A DNA stretch of 13,653 nt from Pseudomonadota bacterium (GCA_015222555.1 JADFVM010000129.1:1-13653); one strand, 5' to 3'. Shown: positions 1 through 5,886, numbered from the stretch's first letter. Numbers and translations are program-made. Notes: a model not told the origin generated them from the letters alone.

Positions 1-933
1 AAGGCAAGCATCACCAATTATAGTCAACGAGGGATGAATACAGACAAAGATGACTTCACTCTCCTTGAAATCAGTGATACCGGGTCTATTGGCACGCGAT
101 TAACAGCCACTTTTTTTGATCGACGATTTGAAATTTATGGTGCCTATTATCGGCTTTGGTATACACTTGAACGGATACTCGATAATAATGGCGATGTTAT
201 CCTTGAAGTAGTGGATCCATCCAGCGAAAGTGGTGATCAGAAAATTGTTGGAACCCGTTTTGATATTACCGATGATTATCAGGATCCCCGCAGTGGCCTA
301 AGACTGGATATTAGTGGTTGGTATAATGCCAAAGAAGGAATTGAGCCGGAATACTTATTATTGGACTTCAACACAACAGCGTATATACCCATGGGTAAAC
401 GGAGTACCTGGGTGTTTAATTATTTTCATTCTGATGCAAAAATATTTGAAAAAGGTGAGACAGATAGAGCCATAGTTGCCGATGAAATGGGGCTGGATTG
501 TGAAACCATTGTAGATGCCGACGACAAACAACGTTGTAATGAACTAATCGATACAGTAGTTGATGGCAACACGTATGGTACCGCGAGTGCCTTGGGTGGT
601 TTCAGTCGATTGCGGTCTTATTCGCAAGGCCGGTATTCCGGTGCACACAGCCGATTCTGGGGGACAGAATTTCGTTGGAACCTGACCGATGAGTTCACGC
701 CATTCAATTTTTACCTGATTAGAGATATTCGCACTGCAATTCAGGCTTCTTTTTTCTATGAAATAGGCAGCACTACAGAAAAAACCAGTGACCTCTACAA
801 CACTACTCGTTCATCCTATGGCCTGGGTTTGCGTATGATCACCGCCTCTGGTGCAGTCTTCAGGGGTGATTTCGCTTATGGCAATGAAGGCTTTCAACCC
901 AATATATTTATTGGTTATCCGTGGGAGTTGTAA
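1..933 (+). CDS. C-terminal part of an Omp85/BamA-type outer-membrane barrel protein (5' end outside window)
   Basis: The frame is open from base 1, so 310 C-terminal residues are visible and the true start lies upstream; the ATG at 34 is internal. The segment alternates polar and aromatic residues as a beta barrel does. Residues near 200-216 read GGFSRLRSYSQGRYSG, which resembles the loop-6 region (VRGF/LRGY type) of the Omp85 surface-antigen domain. The last 35 residues (GLGLRMITASGAVFRGDFAYG onward to a G-Y-P-W-E-L end) match the usual closing strands of BamA/TamA-like proteins, although the final residue is Leu rather than Phe. Two cysteines flank an acidic loop (CETIVDADDKQRC). Members of the family insert or export proteins at the outer membrane; whether this one is BamA, TamA or a divergent paralogue cannot be told without the POTRA region. 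A low-complexity repeat zone follows it. Confidence 0.72.
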   Translation, partial: KASITNYSQRGMNTDKDDFTLLEISDTGSIGTRLTATFFDRRFEIYGAYYRLWYTLERILDNNGDVILEVVDPSSESGDQKIVGTRFDITDDYQDPRSGLRLDISGWYNAKEGIEPEYLLLDFNTTAYIPMGKRSTWVFNYFHSDAKIFEKGETDRAIVADEMGLDCETIVDADDKQRCNELIDTVVDGNTYGTASALGGFSRLRSYSQGRYSGAHSRFWGTEFRWNLTDEFTPFNFYLIRDIRTAIQASFFYEIGSTTEKTSDLYNTTRSSYGLGLRMITASGAVFRGDFAYGNEGFQPNIFIGYPWEL

Positions 934-1241
934 GAAGAAATAGAGACACATCCCAATAAAAAAAAGCGTGGATTTATTTACTATCAATGTCCTGGATTCC
1001 CGATCCCGTCGGGAATGATATAAACCATACCCCCTCTAGCTCCCCCTTACCTTAAGCGGAAGGAGCAGAGACTTCCAGGTCCATATCCGACCTTAATCTT
1101 ATTTTTTAAAGGCGGGAGAAAGAGCAGGATAAAATCGCTTTTTTGAAATCACCGCTATCTCCCCCGCCTCTGCTTGTTTACTGCTTCCATTTCCTTTGCA
1201 CCCATTTATCTTTCAATAAACATCAATGCTATTTAAACAGA
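934..1241. other. Intergenic stretch with hairpin-forming repeats, no gene seen
   Basis: I see no credible coding frame here. The stretch holds three dyads: a REP-like hairpin at 996-1016, a smaller one with arms GCTCC (1039-1043) and GGAGC (1062-1066), and a longer one with arms AGGCGGGAGA (1110-1119) and TCTCCCCCGCCT (1158-1169), which differ only by two extra C residues. None is followed by a T tract, so they look like dispersed repeat debris rather than terminators. Confidence 0.6.
996..1016. repeat. REP-like palindrome (8-bp stem, 5-nt loop)
   Basis: The arms ATTCCCGA and TCGGGAAT are perfect complements around the loop TCCCG. The flanking words TGGATTCCCG and CGGGAATGA are typical of extragenic palindromes dispersed in many proteobacterial genomes. 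A second copy of the left half (TGGATTCCCG) is found at 1457-1466. Confidence 0.65.
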
Positions 1242-1328
1242 TCAGACCACCATGCTAAATGCCAGTATGGCGGGGTACGCTACGATAAAACCAATATATA
1301 ATACTATGTCGAAAGCGTTGCTCTTCAT
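1242..1328 (-). CDS. 28-residue single-pass membrane micro-protein, function unknown
   Basis: The reading frame starts at ATG 1328-1326 and ends at TGA 1244-1242. A near-perfect Shine-Dalgarno sequence (AAAGGAGGT, 1344-1336) lies 7 nt upstream, the strongest ribosome binding site in this part of the window. The product begins MKSNAFD, followed by about 19 hydrophobic residues (IVLYIGFIVAYPAILAFSM) and ends in VV, so it should be one short membrane helix with a tiny charged N-terminus. Size and shape resemble small membrane subunits or regulators of larger complexes, but I do not recognise a family and no partner gene is adjacent. The GC-rich leader (1345-1402) can form two hairpins. The case rests on the binding site and hydrophobicity; a chance frame is possible but the combination is unlikely. 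Confidence 0.55.
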   Translation of the reverse strand: MKSNAFDIVLYIGFIVAYPAILAFSMVV

Positions 1329-1335
1329 GATCGTT

Positions 1336-1344
1336 ACCTCCTTT
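1336..1344 (-). promoter_or_regulatory. Strong ribosome binding site for the micro-protein
   Basis: On the minus strand the sequence reads AAAGGAGGT, nearly fully complementary to the 16S anti-Shine-Dalgarno, 7 nt before ATG at 1328. It sets the start of the 28-residue frame. Confidence 0.6.
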
Positions 1345-1356
1345 AGTTTTTTTATT

Positions 1357-1402
1357 CGCCACTTCTGCGGCGGGTTGAACCGGCCTTTTCGTGGCCTTTT
1401 TT
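1357..1402 (+). terminator. Two GC hairpins; T-run on the plus strand, leader of the micro-protein on the minus strand
   Basis: CGCC (1357-1360) can pair with GGCG (1369-1372). GGCC (1382-1385) can pair with GGCC (1393-1396) around a 7-nt loop, followed by six T (1397-1402). Read on the plus strand the second hairpin resembles a weak intrinsic terminator. Read on the minus strand both lie in the untranslated leader of the 28-residue frame. I compared them with riboswitch consensuses I know (GEMM, preQ1, mini-ykkC) and found no convincing match. Confidence 0.35.
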
Positions 1403-1455
1403 ATACCCATAATAGCGAATTCAAGATTAAAGGAAGATTAAAGCTAGAAGAGTGA

Positions 1456-1530
1456 ATGGATTCCCGCCTTCACCCCAGGGGCACTTTGTCACTTCTGGTG
1501 TGTTTCTGGGGTGTTTCTGGGGTCGGACCA
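1456..1530. repeat. REP half-site followed by tandem 11-bp repeat and GGGGTCGGACC word
   Basis: TGGATTCCCG at 1457-1466 repeats the left arm of the palindrome at 996. Two exact tandem copies of TGTTTCTGGGG follow (1501-1511 and 1512-1522), running into GGGGTCGGACC (1519-1529). Words of the type GGGGTCNGACC are often seen next to REP-associated (IS200-like, Y1) transposase genes; no transposase is present here, so this is likely a non-autonomous remnant. Confidence 0.45.
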
Positions 1531-1581
1531 AATCAACTGATTGAATTCAAAGAATAAATGCCTTGAAAAGCTTTCTTTTTT

Positions 1582-1600
1582 GGCCTTAGACGGGCCTTTT
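1582..1600 (+). terminator. Terminator-like hairpin GGCC-N7-GGCC-TTTT
   Basis: GGCC (1582-1585), a 7-nt loop, GGCC (1593-1596) and four T. It has the same architecture as the hairpin at 1382-1402. Between 1329 and 1708 I see no gene other than the leader already listed. Confidence 0.3.
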
Positions 1601-1708
1601 GGACCTCAAAAAGAAGGCTTTAACCACGGGATGCAGGTCATTCACTGAAAGAGAAGAAAACAAAGGAAGTTTTAATATGGCAATGAAGGCTCAAATAAGG
1701 GGAAAGGA

Positions 1709-1906
1709 TCAGCGAAAAAGATTATACTTCAAAATGCACCTGATTGCAGATACGCCATCTCTCCAGCCGATCTTTTTACCTTCTGAATAATCACGGCCCG
1801 AGTAGGAAATACCCACTTCATAGATTCTGGCGCCAATTTTGGCGGCCTTTGCCGTAAACTCCGGCTCAAAACCAAAACGGTCTTCTTCGACAATTATTTT
1901 TTCCAC
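1709..1906 (-). pseudogene. C-terminal fragment of a family-2 glycosyltransferase (dolichyl-phosphate-mannose-synthase type)
   Basis: The minus-strand frame encodes about 65 residues ending at TGA 1711-1709. Its sequence, with VEEDRFGFEPEFTAK, then ARIYEVGISYSGRDY, then GKKIGWRDGVSA and a C-terminal CILKYNLF, is the characteristic end of DPM1-like GT2 enzymes, which transfer sugars to polyprenyl phosphate at the membrane. The nucleotide-sugar binding core and DXD region are missing, so the fragment cannot be an enzyme. Upstream of the Val at 1906 the frame stays open to a stop at 1963-1961 but no longer resembles the family beyond two or three residues. The matching N-terminal piece is at 3492-3391 on the same strand. 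Confidence 0.8.
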
Positions 1907-1983
1907 AATGAATGAAAGGAGAATGAGGACTAATCCCTCAACGCTTCCTTTGTGTAATGCTCAAAACAATCCTTCCCCGAAAC

Positions 1984-2121
1984 ATAGTAGATTACATGAC
2001 TTAATCGTCAAAAAAATTGTAAAATTTGCATTTTGAAAAATAGATGGTAGATTTTAATTAAGGGTGATTACTTCCTATAATGTTCAAAAAGCTATTATGC
2101 TTAAAAATGGTAGATTTCATG
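1984..2121 (+). repeat. Three ~60-nt spaced copies of an ATRGTAGATTW word
   Basis: ATAGTAGATTACATG starts at 1984, ATGGTAGATTT at 2044 and ATGGTAGATTTCATG at 2107, giving spacings of 60 and 63 nt. The sequence between copies is AT-rich and not otherwise repeated. The rest of 1907-2259 has no gene that I can support. The copies lie upstream of the gene at 2260 and could be regulator sites or chance in AT-rich DNA. Confidence 0.35.
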
Positions 2122-2259
2122 TAGAAATAGTCATTTTCGTACTTATGTGCTTTTTATTAAAATTCAGTAATAGGTAATGTTATGTCACCAAAATAAAGAA
2201 AGAGCATGCGTATACTTTTTTTATTGTCATTCAAGATAAATCTATAAGGAAGGATTAAA

Positions 2260-2472
2260 ATGATAGCGTATAAACGTTCTCCAGTTGACAGAAGAGGACT
2301 AGAAGACAGGCGTCAAATATACTTTATTGATTACTTTGACGGCGGTGGAAGAGAACGGCGTTTTCAAAGTGAACCAAGGTGCTGTATTGAAAAGAGAAAA
2401 GGGTGGGTTTGTATAGATAAGCAAATGAGCATAAGTTTAGACTGGCTTGGTGCAAGCAAGAACCTCTACTAG
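2260..2472 (+). CDS. Small Arg-rich DRR/ERR-repeat protein, function unknown
   Basis: The 70-residue product starts at ATG 2260 behind a good ribosome binding site (AAGGAAGG, 5-6 nt upstream). It carries repeated Arg-Arg pairs after acidic residues (VDRRGLEDRR, RERRF, EKRKGWV), an aromatic DYFDGGG turn, and two adjacent cysteines (RCCIEKRKGWV). Short proteins with D-R-R/E-R-R repeats, a D-Y-F-x-G-G-G turn and an (R/K)RKGWVR-like segment recur in deltaproteobacterial genomes, in my recollection always as hypothetical proteins. There is no signal peptide or membrane helix, so it is probably cytoplasmic; charge suggests nucleic acid or acidic-partner binding, but that is guesswork. It sits 63 nt upstream of the secreted-protein gene at 2536 and may be co-transcribed with it. 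Confidence 0.6.
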   Translation: MIAYKRSPVDRRGLEDRRQIYFIDYFDGGGRERRFQSEPRCCIEKRKGWVCIDKQMSISLDWLGASKNLY

Positions 2473-2535
2473 TTCCTCTCCGTGAAATCTGACCTCGTAT
2501 TGGCTTTGAATCGTAAATTCGTGAGGTAGGTTGCC

Positions 2536-3003
2536 ATGACAAGAGCAATAAATATGTCTCTCTCTCTCTTTCTCTTACTCTTTTTCAGTCCACACCTTCT
2601 TAATGCTGCAAATAGCAACGTGGTGAAATTAGGCGTTTCTGCCATAATACTCCCTCATTTATCTGTAACAAGTACACATCAAACAAAATCACTACAAATA
2701 TCGCAACAAGACATAGAGCGGGGATATATTGAAGTGAGATCAGCCACTGTATTTGAGGTCAGATCCAATATTAAAAGAGCTTACTACCTATCTTTAACCA
2801 GAACAGGCGACTTTTATGAAAAAGTGTGGGTCATGGATGGCAATAGAAAATTTATACTAAACGATAACATCGTTCAAATTTATCAAACCAGTGCCGGTTT
2901 TATAAGGGGTGAAATAAAAACATTAAACTATCGTTTCTATTTATCACCGTTCACGACACCAGGTTCTTACTCTTGGCCGATAAGGGCTGAGGTACTTACC
3001 TAG
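2536..3003 (+). CDS. Secreted all-beta protein of about 130 residues, pilin/coat-U-like fold suspected
   Basis: The 155-residue product has an N-terminal signal peptide: MTRAINMSLS, a leucine/phenylalanine core, and a likely cleavage near LLNA-ANS at residues 24-25. The mature part has no cysteine and reads as alternating beta strands. Two landmarks stand out: SQQDIERGYIEV (around 55-68), and a C-terminal FTTPGSYSWPIRAEV of the kind that ends spore-coat-U, CFA-type and related secreted beta-sandwich proteins. It should act outside the inner membrane. A GAGGTAGG ribosome binding site precedes ATG 2536; the next Met (2554) is also possible. No chaperone or usher gene is near, so pilus assembly is not supported. 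A strong intrinsic terminator follows at 3067. Confidence 0.65.
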   Translation: MTRAINMSLSLFLLLFFSPHLLNAANSNVVKLGVSAIILPHLSVTSTHQTKSLQISQQDIERGYIEVRSATVFEVRSNIKRAYYLSLTRTGDFYEKVWVMDGNRKFILNDNIVQIYQTSAGFIRGEIKTLNYRFYLSPFTTPGSYSWPIRAEVLT

Positions 3004-3066
3004 AAATCGTAGTGAAAGGGGTCACCCATTAGAAGGTCCCCTGTCAATGGCAAAACGTATTCATTA

Positions 3067-3102
3067 GCAAGAAAAAAGGATTTTTTCTTGCTTGGTTTTT
3101 TT
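3067..3102 (+). terminator. Intrinsic terminator after the secreted-protein gene
   Basis: A perfect 11-bp stem, GCAAGAAAAAA (3067-3077) with TTTTTTCTTGC (3081-3091), encloses a 3-nt loop GGA and is followed by TTGG and a run of seven T. It lies 64 nt after the stop codon at 3003 and closes the plus-strand transcript. Confidence 0.8.
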
Positions 3103-3390
3103 ACTGAGTCAACAATATATTTACCATTCCCGTAGTTTCATTAAGTTTAGAGTGTCAGCATAGAATTCACTGCACCAGTCACCCATCAGGATCTAGGCCA
3201 TTGCAATCATTAAAAGAGTAAAGTCTTGTAAGGCCCCTTCCGCTTTTGCGGACCAGAAAATCTTCGGTACCAGACCGTGTCCAATTGGTTTTTTACAGCT
3301 CTTGTGGTTTTTAACCAGCCCCTTTGCGGCTCACGGTATGGGCAGTAAAAATATCGTTAACTTTATTTAAAGGGTGAGACGGATTACCAA
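3103..3390. other. Non-coding right flank of the insert, with several short dyads
   Basis: No gene is supported. Short hairpins cluster here: CCGC-TTTT-GCGG (3240-3251), the palindrome CCAATTGG (3281-3288), TGGTT-TTT-AACCA (3305-3317) and AGCC-N7-GGCT (3317-3331). The word GCCCCTT...GCGG occurs twice (3233-3251 and 3318-3329). This could be a structured RNA, the remnant of a mobile end, or simply repeat debris. A stop-to-stop frame of about 45 codons exists on the minus strand across 3350-3215 but has no start and no family I recognise. Confidence 0.35.
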
Positions 3391-3492
3391 TCAGCCCTTT
3401 TCCTTATCAAAATCAACGGATTTTACGCGACTATAAACTTCAGCGATAGTTTCTTTTTCATTATAAACCGGTATTATAACGGATAAGTTCAT
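3391..3492 (-). pseudogene. N-terminal fragment of the family-2 glycosyltransferase
   Basis: From ATG 3492-3490 the minus strand encodes 33 residues to TGA 3393-3391. MNLSVIIPVYNEKETIAEVY is the unmistakable opening of a GT2 nucleotide-sugar transferase (beta strand, then P-V-Y-N-E), and SVDFDKE continues it to the point where a family member would run into its I-I-V-V-D-D-G-S strand. Instead the frame stops two residues later. The fragment starts 32 nt downstream of the mobA stop codon and was probably the last gene of that transcript. Its missing C-terminus is at 1906-1709. Confidence 0.8.
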
Positions 3493-3524
3493 TTTATTAC
3501 TTAACCTTCACAACAATCTGCCGT

Positions 3525-4145
3525 TTATTCAAGGGTCTTACGCATTATACTTTTAGCTATTTCAAGCTCTTCTACAGTATTCATATTGAAAAGAGACAGG
3601 GCCTCCGCATCGACTTGTTTGATCTCCTCTTCATCAATTAAGCGGACCTTCTCCGGTGCCAGAGAATCAATGAAGGCATTAAGACTCTTTTTCCCTTTTT
3701 TTAAAGCCTCTGACATCGGTTCCAATGAGGCTCTTGAGTACAGCGCATGAAGGGGATGCTTTTTCCCCGCCACCACCGGCAGGGCCACATCAAACCCAGC
3801 GCCTTCTGAAATAATGTAAGAGATGAGTTCTTTGTTAAGAAAGGGCATATCACAGGCTGCAACAAAAATCGCCTCTGCCCTTGAGTGCTTAAATGCAGTG
3901 AGGATACCGATCATTGCGCCCCTGTCGGGAAGCATATCTTCAATAACAAGGCAGTCAAGATCTTTCAAATGATCCGTCTCTTTGGAAATAACGATAACAG
4001 TGGGGAAAAGGGATTTAAAAAGACAAACTGTTTTTTTTATTAGCCTGTCGCCTGAAAATTCCAGCGTTGCCTTGTCCCGTCCCATGCGTTTACTTTCGCC
4101 GCCGGCAAGGATAACACCTGTAATGTTATTAAATTGAGGGCTCAT
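3525..4145 (-). CDS. mobA: Molybdenum cofactor guanylyltransferase
   Basis: MobA transfers GMP from GTP to molybdopterin-bound molybdenum, making the guanine-dinucleotide cofactor used by DMSO-reductase-family enzymes such as formate dehydrogenases and nitrate reductases; it acts in the cytoplasm. The 206-residue length is normal. The nucleotide-binding signature ILAGGESKRMGRDKA lies at residues 12-26, followed by EDMLPDRGAMIGIL (69-82), where the family has its D-x-x-x-x-x-G-P/A-x-x-G-I loop, and AACDMPFL (96-103), which supplies the metal-binding Asp. It lies 54 nt downstream of mobB, the widest gap in the operon, and has only a poor ribosome binding site. Confidence 0.93.
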   Translation of the reverse strand: MSPQFNNITGVILAGGESKRMGRDKATLEFSGDRLIKKTVCLFKSLFPTVIVISKETDHLKDLDCLVIEDMLPDRGAMIGILTAFKHSRAEAIFVAACDMPFLNKELISYIISEGAGFDVALPVVAGKKHPLHALYSRASLEPMSEALKKGKKSLNAFIDSLAPEKVRLIDEEEIKQVDAEALSLFNMNTVEELEIAKSIMRKTLE

Positions 4146-4199
4146 AATAGGATTATATACACTCTCGGCAGGTTGTGGCTATTGGCCAGGCTTGAGATA

Positions 4200-4706
4200 T
4201 TATCCTTTTTTCAGGAATCTCTCTTCAATAAAGTCTGCTAAACTCTGTATATCGTCGAGGTGAAACCAGGGGACATCCAGTTCTGCCTTTTCATCTGAGG
4301 CTACGGCGATGAGGTTATCCCTTTTATTGATAATTGAAGGGGAGTTTCCCGCCCTGAAAACCCATATTTTCGGCATGTCACAGGTTTTGAACCCTTCAGC
4401 CAGAACGATATCGACATCATTGACATACTTATCCCTGATCAGCTCAAGGGGAGGCTCCTCGGGAAGGTTTTTTACGTAGGACATCTGTGTGCCCGAAAGC
4501 AAGACGGTCATATCTGCACCGGCCTGTCGATGCTTCCAGGAATCTTTTCCTTCCTTATCGATAACCACGTTGTGATGGGTATGTTTGATCGTCGCGACTT
4601 TATAGCCCTTTTTTTTGAGTTCAGGAATAAGCCGCACAAGAAGGGTTGTTTTACCGCTGTTGGATTTACCGATAAAGGTAACAAGAGGGATCACGTTAGA
4701 TGTCAT
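4200..4706 (-). CDS. mobB: MobB, GTP-binding molybdopterin-guanine dinucleotide biosynthesis adapter
   Basis: MobB is a small P-loop GTPase that associates with MobA and is not strictly needed for cofactor synthesis. The 168-residue protein has a Walker A motif GKSNSGKT at residues 13-20, an IKHTHH segment near 40-46 typical of the family, and a DIVLAEGFK stretch around 98-106, where family members carry a conserved E-G-(F/Y/W)-K. The ATG (4706) follows the moaE stop codon by 1 nt, with AGAGGAA about 11 nt upstream inside moaE, so translation is probably coupled. mobA follows 54 nt downstream. Confidence 0.93.
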   Translation of the reverse strand: MTSNVIPLVTFIGKSNSGKTTLLVRLIPELKKKGYKVATIKHTHHNVVIDKEGKDSWKHRQAGADMTVLLSGTQMSYVKNLPEEPPLELIRDKYVNDVDIVLAEGFKTCDMPKIWVFRAGNSPSIINKRDNLIAVASDEKAELDVPWFHLDDIQSLADFIEERFLKKG

Positions 4707-4707
4707 A

Positions 4708-5124
4708 TCAGGGATGTTCCTCTACCCAGTAATCACCTTCCGGTGTTATCTCTTTTTTCCAGATGGGTACGGTCTTTTTAAGCTCATCAATGCAGGCTCT
4801 GCAGGCATCAAAAGCGGCCGCCCTGTGTTTTGACGCGGCAACAATGAGTACGATATTCTCGCCCGGCACGACGTCGCCCACCCTGTGAATAATTGAAAGG
4901 GCCAAAATATCATGTTCACTGAGAATTTTTTCGCGCAGCTCTGCAAGTTTTTTTTCTGCCATACCACCATAATGCTCAAAAGATATGGTCTCAATATCTC
5001 TGCCCTTTGAAAAATCCCTGGCCGTCCCTAAAAAAGTGGCCACACCACCAATACTTTTTGAAACGGTCATGACCTTTTTAATCTCTTCGTCAACAGAGAA
5101 ATCTTCTTTTTGAATCCTTACCAC
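4708..5124 (-). CDS. moaE: Molybdopterin synthase catalytic subunit
   Basis: MoaE with MoaD converts precursor Z (cPMP) into molybdopterin by inserting two sulfurs. I place the start at GTG 5124-5122, not at the ATG at 5169 further upstream: GGAGG sits 5 nt before the GTG, the moaD stop codon ends 1 nt before it, and the resulting N-terminus (MVRIQKEDFSVDEEI) aligns with family members, giving 138 residues. Recognisable segments are GGVATFLGTARD (26-37), FEHYGGMAEKKL, HRVGDVVPGE, ASKHRAAAFDACRACIDELK, and a C-terminal PIWKKE with the catalytic lysine region. The longer reading would overlap moaD by 44 nt. Confidence 0.93.
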   Translation of the reverse strand: MVRIQKEDFSVDEEIKKVMTVSKSIGGVATFLGTARDFSKGRDIETISFEHYGGMAEKKLAELREKILSEHDILALSIIHRVGDVVPGENIVLIVAASKHRAAAFDACRACIDELKKTVPIWKKEITPEGDYWVEEHP

Positions 5125-5125
5125 A

Positions 5126-5383
5126 TCAGCCTCCGGAAAAAGGAGGGAGCAGACCAATCTCGTCTCCATCCTTTATAATGTCATCATTCTGGGCCATTTC
5201 CTGATTGATGGAAATAAATACTCGCCTCTGTTCCATCATCGCCTTCAAGGCAGGAAGTTCATTCAACAGTTTCGAGACAAACTCTTTGACCGTCATATTG
5301 TCTTTTATCTCAAAGTCCAGGGAATCCGTCCCGGCAAGATCTTTGAGGTTTGCGAAAAAACGTACATTAACTTTGCCCATCAT
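5126..5383 (-). CDS. moaD: Molybdopterin synthase sulfur carrier subunit
   Basis: MoaD is a ubiquitin-fold protein whose C-terminal Gly-Gly is thiocarboxylated and donates sulfur in the MoaE active site. The 85-residue product has the expected length and ends LLPPFSGG, the diagnostic tail. The N-terminal strand VNVRFFANLKDLAG is also typical. The start ATG (5383) overlaps the moaC stop codon in an ATGA arrangement, with GGAG 7 nt upstream; a second Met follows immediately. moaE begins 1 nt after its stop. Confidence 0.93.
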   Translation of the reverse strand: MMGKVNVRFFANLKDLAGTDSLDFEIKDNMTVKEFVSKLLNELPALKAMMEQRRVFISINQEMAQNDDIIKDGDEIGLLPPFSGG

Positions 5384-5886
5384 ACAGCTCCATCCCGCCG
5401 GTACTCTCCACTTTTACCCCCCCTTTTGGATTGAAGGTAAACATTGCCGATAATCATGTCCTTATCTGCCGCTTTACACATATCATAAATCGTCAATGCT
5501 GCCGTTGAAACTGCCGTCAAGGCCTCCATTTCAACCCCTGTCTGTCCCTTTGTTTTGACACAGGCCGAGATATTTATTGTGGAAAGCCCCCTCTTATCGG
5601 GACCTTCATCAATGTTAAAAGACATCTTAACGCCCGTAAGCAAGAGGGGATGACACATGGGGATAATATCGGGCGTTCTTTTTGCCCCCATAATACCGGC
5701 CACCTGTGCCACGGCAAGAACATCTCCCTTTTTTATCTCCCCCCTTTGGATGAGCTTCATTGTTTCGGGTTTCATATGAATAGAGCCAAGGGCAACCGCC
5801 TCTCTGGCAGTGACACCCTTTTCTGTCACATCTACCATTTTTGCCCGGCCCGATTCATCAAAGTGGGTCAGTTTTTCTTCCGCCAT
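5380..5886 (-). CDS. moaC: Cyclic pyranopterin monophosphate synthase
   Basis: MoaC rearranges the MoaA product (3',8-cyclo-7,8-dihydro-GTP) to cyclic pyranopterin monophosphate. From ATG 5886 the protein is 168 residues and begins MAEEKLTHFDESGRAKMVDV, as family members do. Active-site segments are KRTPDIIPMCHPL (69-81), GVEMEALTAVS (117-127) and DMCKAADK (135-142). An in-frame ATG at 5940 would add 18 residues without family similarity and falls between the -35 and -10 elements of the promoter at 5918-5947, so I reject it. This is the first gene of moaC-moaD-moaE-mobB-mobA. moaA, which supplies its substrate, is not in the window. Confidence 0.94.
   Translation of the reverse strand: MAEEKLTHFDESGRAKMVDVTEKGVTAREAVALGSIHMKPETMKLIQRGEIKKGDVLAVAQVAGIMGAKRTPDIIPMCHPLLLTGVKMSFNIDEGPDKRGLSTINISACVKTKGQTGVEMEALTAVSTAALTIYDMCKAADKDMIIGNVYLQSKRGGKSGEYRRDGAV

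Larger units (their letters stand above)
1907..3396. other. Probable replacement/insertion of about 1.5 kb inside the glycosyltransferase gene
   Basis: The N-terminal and C-terminal pieces of a GT2 gene flank this segment in the right order and on one strand, while about 140 residues of normal GT2 sequence are absent. The segment carries two plus-strand genes (2260-2472 and 2536-3003), a terminator (3067-3102) and AT-rich non-coding DNA. I found no transposase, no integrase, no clear terminal inverted repeats and no target duplication, so the mechanism (insertion plus deletion, or recombination) is unknown. The boundaries are placed where GT2 similarity stops and are good to perhaps 10-15 bases. 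Confidence 0.6.

Noticed and set aside
1345..1402. Riboswitch in the leader of the micro-protein
   Set aside because: The hairpins and A-rich linker superficially resemble preQ1-I or mini-ykkC leaders, but the conserved loop bases of those families are not present.
1252..1455. Plus-strand 67-codon frame
   Set aside because: It covers the antisense of the 28-residue membrane frame and its leader, has no ribosome binding site, and its product resembles no family; the minus-strand reading is much better supported.
1599..1790. Plus-strand 63-codon frame
   Set aside because: It overlaps the glycosyltransferase C-terminal fragment on the other strand and shows no recognisable features.
3215..3350. 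Minus-strand stop-to-stop frame of about 45 codons rich in Arg, Tyr and Trp
   Set aside because: No start codon, no ribosome binding site and no family recognised; the DNA is full of dyads, which better explains its composition.
1907..3396. Integron cassette or named insertion sequence
   Set aside because: No attC core sites, no integrase or transposase frame, and no terminal inverted repeats were found at the boundaries.
5125..5169. ATG at 5169 as start of moaE
   Set aside because: It would overlap moaD by 44 nt; the GTG at 5124 has an ideal GGAGG and gives the normal family N-terminus.
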